This document shows, in pieces, positions 16,096 through 25,108 of a DNA stretch of 64,000 bases (position 1 is the stretch's first letter; every line of letters starts with the position of its first letter). The stretch is from positions 682,001 through 746,000 of the forward strand of contig CAVRUQ010000012.1 in assembly GCA_963724405.1 (NCBI GenBank), written 5' to 3'. The DNA comes from CAVQBJ01 sp963724405 (GTDB lineage: Bacteria > Actinomycetota > Thermoleophilia > Solirubrobacterales > Solirubrobacteraceae). A program made the translations under genes and the position numbers. A model generated the notes under the pieces. It saw only the letters and a program-made list of their open reading frames with translations. It searched no databases and was not told the origin of the DNA.

Positions 16096-18201
16096 CTACA
16101 CCCCGGCCGGGGCGACGCGTAGCCGGTCGGCGGCGGCGAGGACGGCCTCGCGCACGGCGACCGGTTCGAGCACGGCGGCGTCGCCGGCCTCCTTGAGGAC
16201 CTCGCGCACGAGCCACTCGGTGCCCGCGTAGCGCAGCTCGACGACGATCGAGTCGTCGGTCAGCTCGGCCACCACCTTGCGCTGCTCGCGGACCCAGCGG
16301 GCCCGCTCGGGCGAGATCCAGACCCGCGCGACACGGGACGCCTCGACCTCCCCGGTGCGCAGCCAGCCGTCGACCTCCGCCGCCGGATCGACCTCCGGAC
16401 GGGGCTCGAAGCGCTCGTCGGTGACCGTCGCGCGCTTGATGCGGTCGAGACGGAAATGGCGCATGTCCTCCTTGGCCGGATCGAAGCATGCGACATACCA
16501 GCCCTCGCGCCCGTTCGTGAGCGCGTACGGCTCGACGCGGCGCAGCGAGAACTCGTCCTCGTTCTCCTTGTAGTACTCGAGCTCGATCAGGTGGCACGCC
16601 GTGATGGCGCTGCTGACGAGCCGCGCCACCTCCGAGTCGTCGGCGCTCGCGTGCGCGACGTGCAGGCCCTGCTCGAGGGGGTCCTCGCCGAGCGCCTTGA
16701 CGATCTTCTCGCGGGCGGACGCGAGCGAGCCCTCGGGGATGTGCTCGCCGATGAGGTCGATCGCCGCGACGAGCGCCTTCGCCTCGACGGGCAGCAGCCG
16801 GGCCGGACGGGCGAAGTTGTCGCTGTAGGGCTCGGGATCGACCTCGATCTCGCCGGTGTCCTCGAAGATCTCGGCGTACAGCACGTACGAGCCGCCGCCG
16901 AAGTTGACGACGTTGAGCACGTTGATGTCCTCGCGGAGCTCCTGATCGGTGATCTGCAGGCGCTCGCACAGCTCGCCGAGCTTCAGGCGGCGCCCGGCGC
17001 GTCCGGCTTCGATGAGGATGCTCGCGAGCGTCACCAGGCGCGCGAAGCGCTCCGGACGGATCGCGGCGTCGCTCCGCGAGCCGTCGTCGACCGTTGCCCG
17101 CCCGCGCGAGCGCGTCCGCACGCGCGTCTCCGCCTCGGCGGCCGGCGGCCGCGTGCCCGCCAGGTGCGGCGTGGCCGCGTGGCGCTCGGCGATGAGCGCG
17201 AGGCGGCGCTCGTACTCCTCGACGAGATCTCCGGGACCGAGGATGCGCGCGTGCTCGCCGAGTCCGAGCACCCACGAGATGAGCATCCGCGGGTTCGCGT
17301 AGCCGGTGTGGAACACGCGATCGCCGCTCTGGGCGTCCGCGTCGGCGTCGGGCGGGCGGACCTCCCCGAAGCGCCCGAAGTGGCGCTCGATCTGCCAGGC
17401 GATGCGCTCGGAGATGAGGATCTCGGCCACCGCCACCTCGTCGCCGAACTGCCACTCCGCGCGCGCGGCGTACTCGCGGGGGTCGAAGTCGCTCGGGCGC
17501 TTGAAGTCGTGCTCGGCCTTCGTGGCATAGGCCACCTTGCCGCGGATGCGCGACAGGCGGAAGACGCGCACCGCCTCGCGCTCATGCGCGTAGCCGAGCA
17601 GATAGAACTGGCCGCCCTGGAAGAGCAGGTGATACGGGTCGACGCGCCGCGGACCGACCTCGTCGCGCTCCATCGTGTAGTAGTCGAACGTGATCGTCTT
17701 GTTGCGGAAGATCGCGGTCTCGATCTTGGCCAGGCGCGCCGAGAGGTCGTGCCCCCCGGCCGAGGCGGTGATGCCGAGCGCGACCGAGCGCTGCTCGGGG
17801 GCCTGCAGCGGGCTCGGGCGCCCCCACGTGATCTGCTGCAGCGCCAGGCGCAGGGGCTCGGCGTAGGCGAACTCGCCATCGAGCAGGCTGAGCGCGGTCT
17901 GCAGGGCGGCCAGCTCCTGCGGCGTGAACTCGATCGCCGGGAGGTGGAAGTTCTCCGGCCGCAGCGAGTAGTTCTCCTGCTCGGCCACCCCGTCGATCGG
18001 CTTCTCGACGGTGAGGTGGATGCGCAGCGAGTCGAGCTCGGCGCGGTCGGCGTAGAACCGGCGCGCGAAGGCGTCCTCGTTCATGCCGCTGTAGCCCTCG
18101 ACGTCGCGACGGATCTCCAGCGCCGTGACCGGCCGGCGCTCGGCCATCAGGTAGGAGATGAGCGACAGCTGCCGGATGAGCTTCTCGGTGTCCTTGGCCA
18201 T
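16096..18201 (-). CDS. pafBC: Fused PafB-PafC-type WYL transcription regulator
   Basis: A 701-aa protein made of two complete regulator halves. Residues ~1-330 have an N-terminal helix-turn-helix region (LIRQLSLISYLMAERRPVT) and a WYL-type domain (DYYTMERDEVGPRRVDPYHL); residues ~365-701 repeat this (RFARLVTLASILIEAGRAG; YYKENEDEFSLRRVEPYALT). In mycobacteria the separate PafB and PafC proteins form a heterodimer that activates RecA-independent DNA-damage genes; fused versions occur in other actinobacteria. No proteasome or pafA gene is adjacent here. Confidence 0.9.
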   Translation of the reverse strand: MAKDTEKLIRQLSLISYLMAERRPVTALEIRRDVEGYSGMNEDAFARRFYADRAELDSLRIHLTVEKPIDGVAEQENYSLRPENFHLPAIEFTPQELAALQTALSLLDGEFAYAEPLRLALQQITWGRPSPLQAPEQRSVALGITASAGGHDLSARLAKIETAIFRNKTITFDYYTMERDEVGPRRVDPYHLLFQGGQFYLLGYAHEREAVRVFRLSRIRGKVAYATKAEHDFKRPSDFDPREYAARAEWQFGDEVAVAEILISERIAWQIERHFGRFGEVRPPDADADAQSGDRVFHTGYANPRMLISWVLGLGEHARILGPGDLVEEYERRLALIAERHAATPHLAGTRPPAAEAETRVRTRSRGRATVDDGSRSDAAIRPERFARLVTLASILIEAGRAGRRLKLGELCERLQITDQELREDINVLNVVNFGGGSYVLYAEIFEDTGEIEVDPEPYSDNFARPARLLPVEAKALVAAIDLIGEHIPEGSLASAREKIVKALGEDPLEQGLHVAHASADDSEVARLVSSAITACHLIELEYYKENEDEFSLRRVEPYALTNGREGWYVACFDPAKEDMRHFRLDRIKRATVTDERFEPRPEVDPAAEVDGWLRTGEVEASRVARVWISPERARWVREQRKVVAELTDDSIVVELRYAGTEWLVREVLKEAGDAAVLEPVAVREAVLAAADRLRVAPAGV

Positions 18202-18281
18202 GTGTGACCCGCAACGATAGAACCCGACGGCGAGGCGATGCCGCGATCGCGCCAGCAGGCGAGCGGAATTTGCGATCTTTT

Positions 18282-18299
18282 GCCCGCCCGGGGGCGGGC
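18282..18299. terminator. GC-rich hairpin after the HD-domain gene
   Basis: GCCCGCCC and GGGCGGGC form a perfect 8-bp stem with a 2-nt centre, 12 nt beyond the stop of the HD-domain gene and about 80 nt before pafBC. There is no T-run on either strand, so termination is an inference. Nothing else is recognisable in 18202-18311. Confidence 0.45.
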
Positions 18300-18311
18300 C
18301 CCCGTGGGGCG

Positions 18312-19313
18312 CTACGCCGCCTCGCGCTCGGGCGCCGGCTCGGCGCGCCCGCCCGACGCCTCGGCCTCGCGGCCCGCGAAGTAGGCCCCGGCGCCGATCG
18401 CGCGATCGAAGCCCGACCAGCGCTCGCCGGCCGGCAGCTCCTTCTCGATGCGGTCGAAGCTGCCGAGGCGTCCGCCGAGGTTGTCGATCATGTGCACGAG
18501 CGTCGCCTCACGCGTGCACGGCACGACCGGACTGCCGTGCTCGAGCGATCCGTGATGGGAGAGGATGATGTGCAGCACCGCCTGCTCGAGCTCGGGCGGG
18601 AAGCCGTCGATGCGCTCGATCTCGCGGCGGATCCGGTAGTACCCGAGCGCGATCTCGCCGTGCAGCCGCCCGTCGTCGGTGAGATCGATGTGCGGCGCGT
18701 CGCGCGTGTAGGCATCGAGCTTGCCGATGTCGTGCAGCAGCGCGCCGGTGACGGCGACGTCGCGGTCGATGCCTCCGAAGGTGGCCGAGATCGCGCTCAC
18801 CGCCTGCGCGACGCCGAGACTGTGTTCGAGCAGCCCGTGCCGGTAGGCCTGGTGGTAGTGCTTGGCCGCCGGCGCGAGCCGGTAGGCCTCCCACAGCGGC
18901 GAGTCCGGGGCGAACACGCGCGCCAGCAGCTCGGACAGGTACGGCTCGCGTACCGTGGCGAGCAGCTCGCGCAGGTCGCTCTCCATCTGGTCGGCCCCGC
19001 GCGGGGGACCGTCGAGGAGCTCGGCGAGCGAATAGCTGCCCTCCGGCGCGGTCGTGATCCCTCGCAGGTTGATCTGCGGGCCGAAGCGCGGGTGGACGGT
19101 GTAGCGCCCGACCACGCGCGCCGCGCAACCGGGGCGCAGGACCTCGGCCAGCGAGGCCACGTCGTCCCAGACCATCGCCGTCACGGCGCCGGTGCGATCA
19201 CCGAGCGCGAGCCGCAGGTAGTCGCCCCCGTCGCGCCGCTGGCGCCGCTCCGCCTCGCGCACGAGCAGGACCTGGTCGATCTCCGCGCCGTCGATGAACT
19301 CCCGCACCGCCAT
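18312..19313 (-). CDS. YhaM-like 3'-5' exoribonuclease (OB-fold plus HD domain)
   Basis: A 333-aa protein with an N-terminal OB-fold (~1-105; DYLRLALGDRTGAVTAMVWD is typical of nucleic-acid-binding OB folds) and a metal-dependent HD phosphohydrolase domain (~150-300) whose ligands are in HGLLEHSLGV, LLHDIGKLDAYT and LSHHGSLEHG. This order is that of YhaM/CbfI exonucleases. ATG at 19313 starts the family N-terminus MAVREFIDGAEIDQVLLV. It lies downstream of the ABC exporter genes. Confidence 0.88.
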   Translation of the reverse strand: MAVREFIDGAEIDQVLLVREAERRQRRDGGDYLRLALGDRTGAVTAMVWDDVASLAEVLRPGCAARVVGRYTVHPRFGPQINLRGITTAPEGSYSLAELLDGPPRGADQMESDLRELLATVREPYLSELLARVFAPDSPLWEAYRLAPAAKHYHQAYRHGLLEHSLGVAQAVSAISATFGGIDRDVAVTGALLHDIGKLDAYTRDAPHIDLTDDGRLHGEIALGYYRIRREIERIDGFPPELEQAVLHIILSHHGSLEHGSPVVPCTREATLVHMIDNLGGRLGSFDRIEKELPAGERWSGFDRAIGAGAYFAGREAEASGGRAEPAPEREAA

Positions 19314-19360
19314 GACCGGCAAATTAGAGCGCCGCGCGGACGGGACGCCCCGGGCCCGCG

Positions 19361-20248
19361 TCAGGACAGCACGCGGCCGCGGAAGCTGCGCAGGCCGAGG
19401 AACAGGAACACGGCGCAGAAGCCGAGCAGCACCGGATAGATGACGAACAGGTGCATGTGCGGGGCGTGCGTCAGCCCCGCGCGCATCCCCTCGGTCACGT
19501 AGATGAGCGGGTTGACGAGCACGAGCGTCTGCAGCCAGTGGAACCCGTCGACCTGCACCGGAGCAAGCCGCGACCAGGCGTAGTACGTCCCGCCGAGGAA
19601 CGTGAGCGGGAGCACGATGAAGCCGAACATCAGGCCGATGTTGCGCGGCTCGAAGATGGTCCCGAGCAGCAACCCGAGCGAGCTCATCGCCACGCACGCG
19701 AGCGGGATGAGGGTGACGACGACCCACCAGTGGATGGACAGGTGGGCCTCGACCCCCTTCGCGTGCACCACGGCGGCGATCGGGAACACGATCAGCGCGG
19801 CGAGCAGGCCCTGCACCGCGCCGGACAGGACCTTCGAGATCGCGACGAGCCAGATCGGGCACGGCGCCTGCACGCGGTCCTCGATCTCGCGCGTGTAGCC
19901 GAACTCCTGCGAGAGCTGCAGCGCGACCGCCTGGATCCCCTGGAACATGATCGAGATGCCGACGACGCCGGCGACGAGGATCGTCGCGAACGCCGACTCC
20001 GCCGCCGGGCTGCCCCCGCCCCCGATTCCCTGCCCGATGCTGGGGAAGACATACAGGAAGACGAACACGAGCAGGAACGGCTGGATGATCACCCGGATGA
20101 CGAACTCGAGCCAGTGCTTGCGCAGCACGAGCAGGTCGCGCTGCACGAGCGCGCCGAGCGCCGTGCGGCTCGACGCGAACGCCGAGCGGCTGGGGGTGAC
20201 CGAGATCCGCTCGTGCGGCTCGCTGCGCGCGGCGGCCGTGCTCGCCAT
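19361..20248 (-). CDS. ABC-2-type exporter permease
   Basis: A 295-aa integral membrane permease with six likely transmembrane segments, among them EFVIRVIIQPFLLVFVFLYV, ILVAGVVGISIMFQGIQAVA, LIPLACVAMSSLGLLLGTIF and LFVIYPVLLGFCAVFLFLGL. The NIGLMFGFIVLPLTFLGGTYY segment matches ABC-2 (DrrB-like) permeases. Its ATG overlaps the ATPase stop as TGATG. Substrate could be a drug, lipid or glycan. Confidence 0.92.
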   Translation of the reverse strand: MASTAAARSEPHERISVTPSRSAFASSRTALGALVQRDLLVLRKHWLEFVIRVIIQPFLLVFVFLYVFPSIGQGIGGGGSPAAESAFATILVAGVVGISIMFQGIQAVALQLSQEFGYTREIEDRVQAPCPIWLVAISKVLSGAVQGLLAALIVFPIAAVVHAKGVEAHLSIHWWVVVTLIPLACVAMSSLGLLLGTIFEPRNIGLMFGFIVLPLTFLGGTYYAWSRLAPVQVDGFHWLQTLVLVNPLIYVTEGMRAGLTHAPHMHLFVIYPVLLGFCAVFLFLGLRSFRGRVLS

Positions 20249-21240
20249 CAGTCGCGCAGCTCCTTGCCCGTGAGGCTGATGAAGACGGTCTCGAGGCTCG
20301 GCTCGGACACCGAGAGGTCGGCGACGGCGAAGCCGCCCCGCTCGGCCGCCGCCACGATGCTCGGCACGAGCCGGGTCGCGCCCCGCGCGTGCAGCTCGAC
20401 CCCGCCGGTGACGATCCGGGTGTGGGTGATGCCCTCCACGTCGCGCTCCAGGACCGCGCCGAGGTCGTGCGGATCGCCACCGGCCTTGACGAGCACGATC
20501 GTGTCGGCGTCGACGGACTGCTTGAGCGCGGCCGGGGTGTCGAGCGCGAGGATGCGCCCGTGATCCATGATCGCCACGCGGTGGCAGAGCTGGTCGGCCT
20601 CCTCCATGTAGTGCGTCGTGAGCAGGATCGTCTGTCCGTCGCCGTTGAGCTCGCCGAGCAGCTCCCACAGACCGAGTCGCCCCTGCGGATCGAGGCCCGC
20701 CGTCGGCTCGTCGAGGAACAGGACGGCGGGCCGGTGCATGATCGCGCGCGCCACCATGAGCCGCTGCGCCATCCCTCCGGACAGCGCGAACACCGAGGCC
20801 TTCGCCCACTTGGTCAGCTGGAAGCGCTGCAGCAGCTCGTCCGCGGCCCGGCGGCAGTCGCGCACGGGCATCCCGAACAGGCGCCCGTGGAAGAACAGGT
20901 TCTCCCACACGGTGAGCTGGCGGTCGAGCGTGTTCTGCTGGGAGACGACGCCGATCAGCTGCTTCGCGAGCGTCGGTGAGGCGACGACGTCGATCGGGCC
21001 GACGAACGCCCGCCCGGAGGTCGGGATGACGCGCGTCGTGAGCATCCCCGCCGTCGTCGTCTTGCCGGCCCCGTTGGGCCCGAGCAGGCCGAAGATCTCG
21101 CCGCCCCGGACGTCGAGGGTCAGCTCGTCGACGGCCCGGAAGTCGGTGCCCTCGTAGACCTTTGTCAGCTCCGTCGTGTGGATGACGACGGCCGGGTCGC
21201 GGTCTGCGTTCGGGGTGGCTGCCTGGGCGGTGGTGGCCAT
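20248..21240 (-). CDS. ABC transporter ATPase, DrrA-like
   Basis: A 330-aa ATPase with Walker A GLLGPNGAGKTTTAGML (~residue 52), Q-loop VVSQQNTLD, signature ALSGGMAQRLMVARAI, Walker B AVLFLDEPTAGLDPQGR and H-loop ILLTTHYMEEAD. The ~100-residue C-terminal extension is typical of drug-resistance ATPases of the DrrA group. An upstream in-frame start exists at 21273, but ATG 21240 has a strong AGGAG site and is chosen. It forms an operon with the permease; the upstream DNA has a 43-nt palindrome and 32-bp repeats that may be its operator. Confidence 0.94.
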   Translation of the reverse strand: MATTAQAATPNADRDPAVVIHTTELTKVYEGTDFRAVDELTLDVRGGEIFGLLGPNGAGKTTTAGMLTTRVIPTSGRAFVGPIDVVASPTLAKQLIGVVSQQNTLDRQLTVWENLFFHGRLFGMPVRDCRRAADELLQRFQLTKWAKASVFALSGGMAQRLMVARAIMHRPAVLFLDEPTAGLDPQGRLGLWELLGELNGDGQTILLTTHYMEEADQLCHRVAIMDHGRILALDTPAALKQSVDADTIVLVKAGGDPHDLGAVLERDVEGITHTRIVTGGVELHARGATRLVPSIVAAAERGGFAVADLSVSEPSLETVFISLTGKELRD

Positions 21241-21308
21241 CGTTCTCCTGGTTGTAGCGCGCCGCGCGGCCACGACCCGGGCGGGGCGACGCAGACCTCG
21301 GGAGCGGG

Positions 21309-21351
21309 GTGACCGACGTTACTTCAGTTCTTCTGAAGAAATGTCGGTCAC
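21309..21351. promoter_or_regulatory. Long palindrome upstream of the ABC exporter
   Basis: Arms 21309-21327 and 21333-21351 are 19 nt each and pair with two mismatches around the loop TTCTT; each arm ends in GTGACCGAC outward and CTTCAG inward. It lies about 70 nt upstream of the ATPase start and about 70 nt past the glycosyltransferase stop. It could be a repressor operator for the exporter or a terminator for the upstream gene. Confidence 0.65.
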
Positions 21352-21436
21352 ATCGCGCTAGGCCACGCGCGAATGTCGGTCACATCGCGCTAGGCCACGC
21401 GCGAATGTCGGTCACATCGCGCTAGGCCACGGGCGC
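21341..21436. repeat. Three tandem 32-bp repeats
   Basis: A 32-bp unit is repeated exactly at 21341-21372 and 21373-21404, with a third copy at 21405-21436 that diverges near its end. Each unit contains GTCGGTCAC, the outer arm of the neighbouring palindrome, and the reverse complement of the last codons and TAG stop of the glycosyltransferase gene, whose true stop is in the third copy. Confidence 0.9.
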
Positions 21437-24400
21437 GACGCCGGGAACCCGCGCGAGCGCGTCTACGAGCGTTCCATCGTCGAGCGACAACGGCGCATTG
21501 CCCGCCGCGGCCGCCAGGCGCGCGTGCCCCGAGCAGGCGGCGTGCAGCGGCACGTAGGCATCGACCGCGGCGTGCAGGCGCGGGTCGCGCTCGGCGCGCA
21601 GCGGCTCCATGAGCACGTCGATGTCGGCGCCGGCGTCGAGGTCGGCGCCGGCGCCGCCCGCCGCCGCCAGCACGCGGGCCTCGAGCGCGGCGGGGTCGCC
21701 GTCGACCGCCGGGTCGGCGAGCAGGTACAGGCAGGCGCTCGCGTCCCGCGTCGTGTGCGCCGTCCAGCGGGCCAGCAGCTCGCCGAGCCGGTCCTCGGCG
21801 CGCCAGGCGGGCGTGGCGAGCACGCGCAGCGCGTACTGACCGTCGAGCGGAAACGGCGCGGGGGCCGCGGGGCCAGCGAGCAACGGCACTCGCCGCGTCA
21901 GCCCCTGCACCCGCGCCGCGTAGCGCTGCGCGATCGCCTCCCAGCCGTAGGCGCGCGCGGCCTCGACACCGGCGGCGCCGCGGCGGCGGCGCTCCTGCGG
22001 GTCGGCCTGCGCCTCGCGCAGGCGCGCGACGAGATCGGCCACGTCGGGCTCGAGCACCCACGGGCGCCCGACCGTCGGCAGCGCGTCCACGCGGTCGGAG
22101 GGGAACTCGGCGCGCGCGGAGCGGATGTGCCAGCCGGCCCCCGGCGGGCAGAACTCGTCGGTCGGGCCGCCGCCGGTGACGATCACGGGCAGGCCGCAGG
22201 CCATCGCCTCGAGCACCGGCATGGCGAAACCCTCGCCGCGGTAGGGGTGCACGAGCACGTCGCAGGCCCGGTAGAGCGCGGCGAGCTCCTCGTCGCCGAG
22301 CTCGTCCTCGATGAGCCGCACGCGCGGCAGCGCGCCCGAGCCTGCGTAGGCGCGCATGTCCTCGCGCTCGCCGTTGCGGTACACGCCGTTCGCGCCGACG
22401 TCCTTGACCACGAGCGTCACGTCGTCGCGCCCGGCGAACGCCTCGCGCCAGGCGGCCAGGAGCACGTCCTGGCCCTTGCGCCAGATGAGCCCGCCGACGA
22501 ACAGGAAGCGCGTCCCGGGTGCGTCGGCGAGGTCCAGGCGCGGCCCCTCCGCACGGAGGCGCGCCAGGTCGACGCCGTTGGGGATCGTCACGACGCGGGA
22601 CTCGTCCAGGCCGGCGGCGAGGTACATGCGCCGCACGTACTCGCTCGGCACCCACAGCTCGTCCACGTTCTCGCGCAGCGGCGCCACCCAGTCGACCGGG
22701 ATCGCCCCGAACTCCCACGGCTGGATGACCGCGAGGCGCCCGCCGGGGGCCGGGCGCAGGTCGGGCGGCCACTGGTGGCGGATCTCGACGTCGGCCACGT
22801 GCGGCAGCGGGGCATCGCCCGCGGCGGTCGTCCCGTCGCGCTGCACGCGCTGCACGCGTCCCGGCAGCCGCGAGCCGACCTGCCCGTTGATGATCGACAG
22901 GCTGACCGCCTGCCCGTGCTCGCCGACCCAGCGCACCGCCGGCGGCTGCCGGTCGTCGTCGTCGATGCGCGAGGGACGCTCACCCGCGTAGTAGGCCTCG
23001 AGCTCGTCGATGTATTGGGAGAAGGACCGCGGGGGCTCGATCCCCTGCTGGAGCCGCTCGAGCAGCCCGGGCTCGTCGGCGAGCCGGTCGAGCTGGCGCG
23101 TGAGGTCGCCGGCGTCGAGCCCGTCGAAGACGAGTCCGTCGACCTCCTCGCGCACCGACTCCGGCAGCCCACCGAGTCGCGGGACGACGAGCGGCACGCG
23201 CGCGGCGCGGCACTCGGCGGCGGCCAGCGGCGCGCAGTCCCACCACAACGAGGGCAGCGCGGCCACGTCGACGCCGCGCAGCAGCCCGCCGATCTCGCTC
23301 GGCGAGAAGGCGCCGCACAGCTCCACCGTGCCGCGCCGGTCGAGCGCCTGCAGCTGCTCGGCGAACTGGGACGGGACCTCGCCGTGGATGCGCACGCGCA
23401 CGGGCGCGCGCGTGTGCTGCGCCGCCTGCACGAGCAGCTGCGGGCCCTTGTGCGGGTAGGCCGATCCGAGGAAGCCGACCGTGAGCTCCTCGCCGACGCG
23501 ACCCGGAGCGCGCTCGCGGCCCACCCTTTCCCAGATCTCCCGCTCCATCGGCATCGCCTGGCGGACGACGTCGATCAGCTCGGGCGGGTAGCCCTCGGCG
23601 ATGAGCGTGTGACGCATCGCCTCGGACACGGCCAGGCAGGCCGTGAGCGAGCGCGTGGCGCGCGCGCGGATCTCGGCCAGCCGCCGTCGGTAGGCCTCGA
23701 CGTCGTGGCCGCCGACGCAGGCGGCGCAGTCGCCGCCGCGGTCGCCGGGGCCGGCGCAGATCGTGCCCTGCCCGGTGAGCAGGTACACGCGCGGGCAGAC
23801 GAGCCAGTAGTTGTGGGTGGAGAAATAGGCGGGCAGGCCCCTCGCGGCGGCGTGGTCGAACAGCGAGGCCCCGAGGTTGTGCAGGTTGTGGAAGTGCACG
23901 ACGTCCGGGGCGACGCGGTCGAGCAGCGCCCCGAAGGCGGTGCTGATCGCCGGGTCGTCGAGCTCGCGCTCGGGCGCTCCGGCGTCGAACAAGGCCGTCG
24001 GGCGGTTGTGGACGCCGACGAGCGCGACGCCGTCCTGCACCCATTCGCGCAGCTCGTACGGAGCGCCGCTCGGCGTGGGCGCGACCGCCGCGTGGAAGAC
24101 GGTCACGTCCCAGCCGCGGCGCGCGAGCTCCTTGGCCGCGAGCCGGGGCACGGTCGTGCCGCCACCGCTGTCGTTCCAGCCGAACGCGGTCATCACGAGG
24201 CGCTTGCCGGGCGGGCCCGGCCGCGCCCGGCGGGCCGGTGCGGGGTGCGAACGAGCTCGCTCGCGCAGGCTGCGCGCGAGCTCGGGCAGGGGCAGCGCGC
24301 GGGCCTCGAAACCGTCGGCGAGGCGCTCCAGCGCCTGGCGCTCGCCCTCGCCCGGGTCGAGCACGGCCCAGTCGAGCTCGGGCACGAGCTCGCGCAACGG

Positions 24401-25108
24401 ATGACGCTCGATGGCCGCGGCCAGCGCGCGCGTGACGTCGTCGATCTCCCGCGCTCGCGCCGTCTCGTCGGAGGTGTTGCTCTCGTGGCGGCGGACCCGC
24501 ACGAGCGGGCCGCCGGCGCAGTGGCGAAAGCGGAAGCGCGGCGCGGCGCGCAGCCAGAAGTCGAAGTCGTTGGCCAGCGGATACGCGTCGTCGTAGCCGC
24601 CGACGGCGTCGTAGACGCGCCGGTGCACCATCCGCGTCGGATCGACGAGGTGGTTGTGGCTGCGCAGGAACGACTGCATGAGCGCGGCCGGGGTGAAGTC
24701 CCGGCTGTTCCACTCCCCGGTGACGCGCCCGTCGGCGTCGATGACCGTCGCGTCGCCGTGCACGACGCCGGTGTCGGGGAAGCGGTCGAAGAGCGCGACC
24801 TGGCGGCGCAGGCGGTCGGGGAGACAGACGTCATCGTCGCCGAGCATCGCGATGAGCTCGCCGCGGCCCTCGCGCACGAACGTGTTGTACGCCGCGGCGA
24901 TGCCGAGGTTGCGCTCGTGGCGCACGACGCGCAGCCGCGGGTCGTCGACGGAGGCGATCACCTCGTCGATGGCCGGGTTGCTCGACCCGTCCTGCACGAT
25001 GAGCACCTCGAAGTCCTCGTAGTCCTGGCCCAGGCAGCTCGCGATCGCCTCCGCGAGGTAGGTGTCGCGGTTGTAGGTGGCGATCCCGAGCGTGACGCGA
25101 GGGGCCAT
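21422..25108 (-). CDS. Three-domain glycosyltransferase (GT2-GT4-GT4)
   Basis: A 1228-aa protein. Residues 1-~230 are a GT2-type domain (LGIATYNRDTYLAEAIASCL, VLIVQDGSS, acidic site MLGDDDVCLPDRL). Residues ~300-710 are a GT4-type domain (VMTAFGWNDSGGGTTVPRLA, HFHNLHNLGAS, GFLGSAYPHKGPQLLVQA, LPSLWWDCAPLAAAECRAA). Residues ~735-1070 are a second GT4 (VVTIPNGVDLARL, FLFVGGLIWRKGQDVLLAAW, VHPYRGEGFAMPVLEAMACG). About 160 residues at the end match nothing I know. It overlaps the upstream GT2 gene as TGATG and is read as part of the CHAP-GT operon beside flagellin, so flagellin or surface glycosylation is the likely job. Confidence 0.88.
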   Translation of the reverse strand: MAPRVTLGIATYNRDTYLAEAIASCLGQDYEDFEVLIVQDGSSNPAIDEVIASVDDPRLRVVRHERNLGIAAAYNTFVREGRGELIAMLGDDDVCLPDRLRRQVALFDRFPDTGVVHGDATVIDADGRVTGEWNSRDFTPAALMQSFLRSHNHLVDPTRMVHRRVYDAVGGYDDAYPLANDFDFWLRAAPRFRFRHCAGGPLVRVRRHESNTSDETARAREIDDVTRALAAAIERHPLRELVPELDWAVLDPGEGERQALERLADGFEARALPLPELARSLRERARSHPAPARRARPGPPGKRLVMTAFGWNDSGGGTTVPRLAAKELARRGWDVTVFHAAVAPTPSGAPYELREWVQDGVALVGVHNRPTALFDAGAPERELDDPAISTAFGALLDRVAPDVVHFHNLHNLGASLFDHAAARGLPAYFSTHNYWLVCPRVYLLTGQGTICAGPGDRGGDCAACVGGHDVEAYRRRLAEIRARATRSLTACLAVSEAMRHTLIAEGYPPELIDVVRQAMPMEREIWERVGRERAPGRVGEELTVGFLGSAYPHKGPQLLVQAAQHTRAPVRVRIHGEVPSQFAEQLQALDRRGTVELCGAFSPSEIGGLLRGVDVAALPSLWWDCAPLAAAECRAARVPLVVPRLGGLPESVREEVDGLVFDGLDAGDLTRQLDRLADEPGLLERLQQGIEPPRSFSQYIDELEAYYAGERPSRIDDDDRQPPAVRWVGEHGQAVSLSIINGQVGSRLPGRVQRVQRDGTTAAGDAPLPHVADVEIRHQWPPDLRPAPGGRLAVIQPWEFGAIPVDWVAPLRENVDELWVPSEYVRRMYLAAGLDESRVVTIPNGVDLARLRAEGPRLDLADAPGTRFLFVGGLIWRKGQDVLLAAWREAFAGRDDVTLVVKDVGANGVYRNGEREDMRAYAGSGALPRVRLIEDELGDEELAALYRACDVLVHPYRGEGFAMPVLEAMACGLPVIVTGGGPTDEFCPPGAGWHIRSARAEFPSDRVDALPTVGRPWVLEPDVADLVARLREAQADPQERRRRGAAGVEAARAYGWEAIAQRYAARVQGLTRRVPLLAGPAAPAPFPLDGQYALRVLATPAWRAEDRLGELLARWTAHTTRDASACLYLLADPAVDGDPAALEARVLAAAGGAGADLDAGADIDVLMEPLRAERDPRLHAAVDAYVPLHAACSGHARLAAAAGNAPLSLDDGTLVDALARVPGVAPVA

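Noticed and set aside
21341..21436. CRISPR array
   Set aside because: The 32-bp units are directly adjacent without unique spacers, and no cas genes are present.
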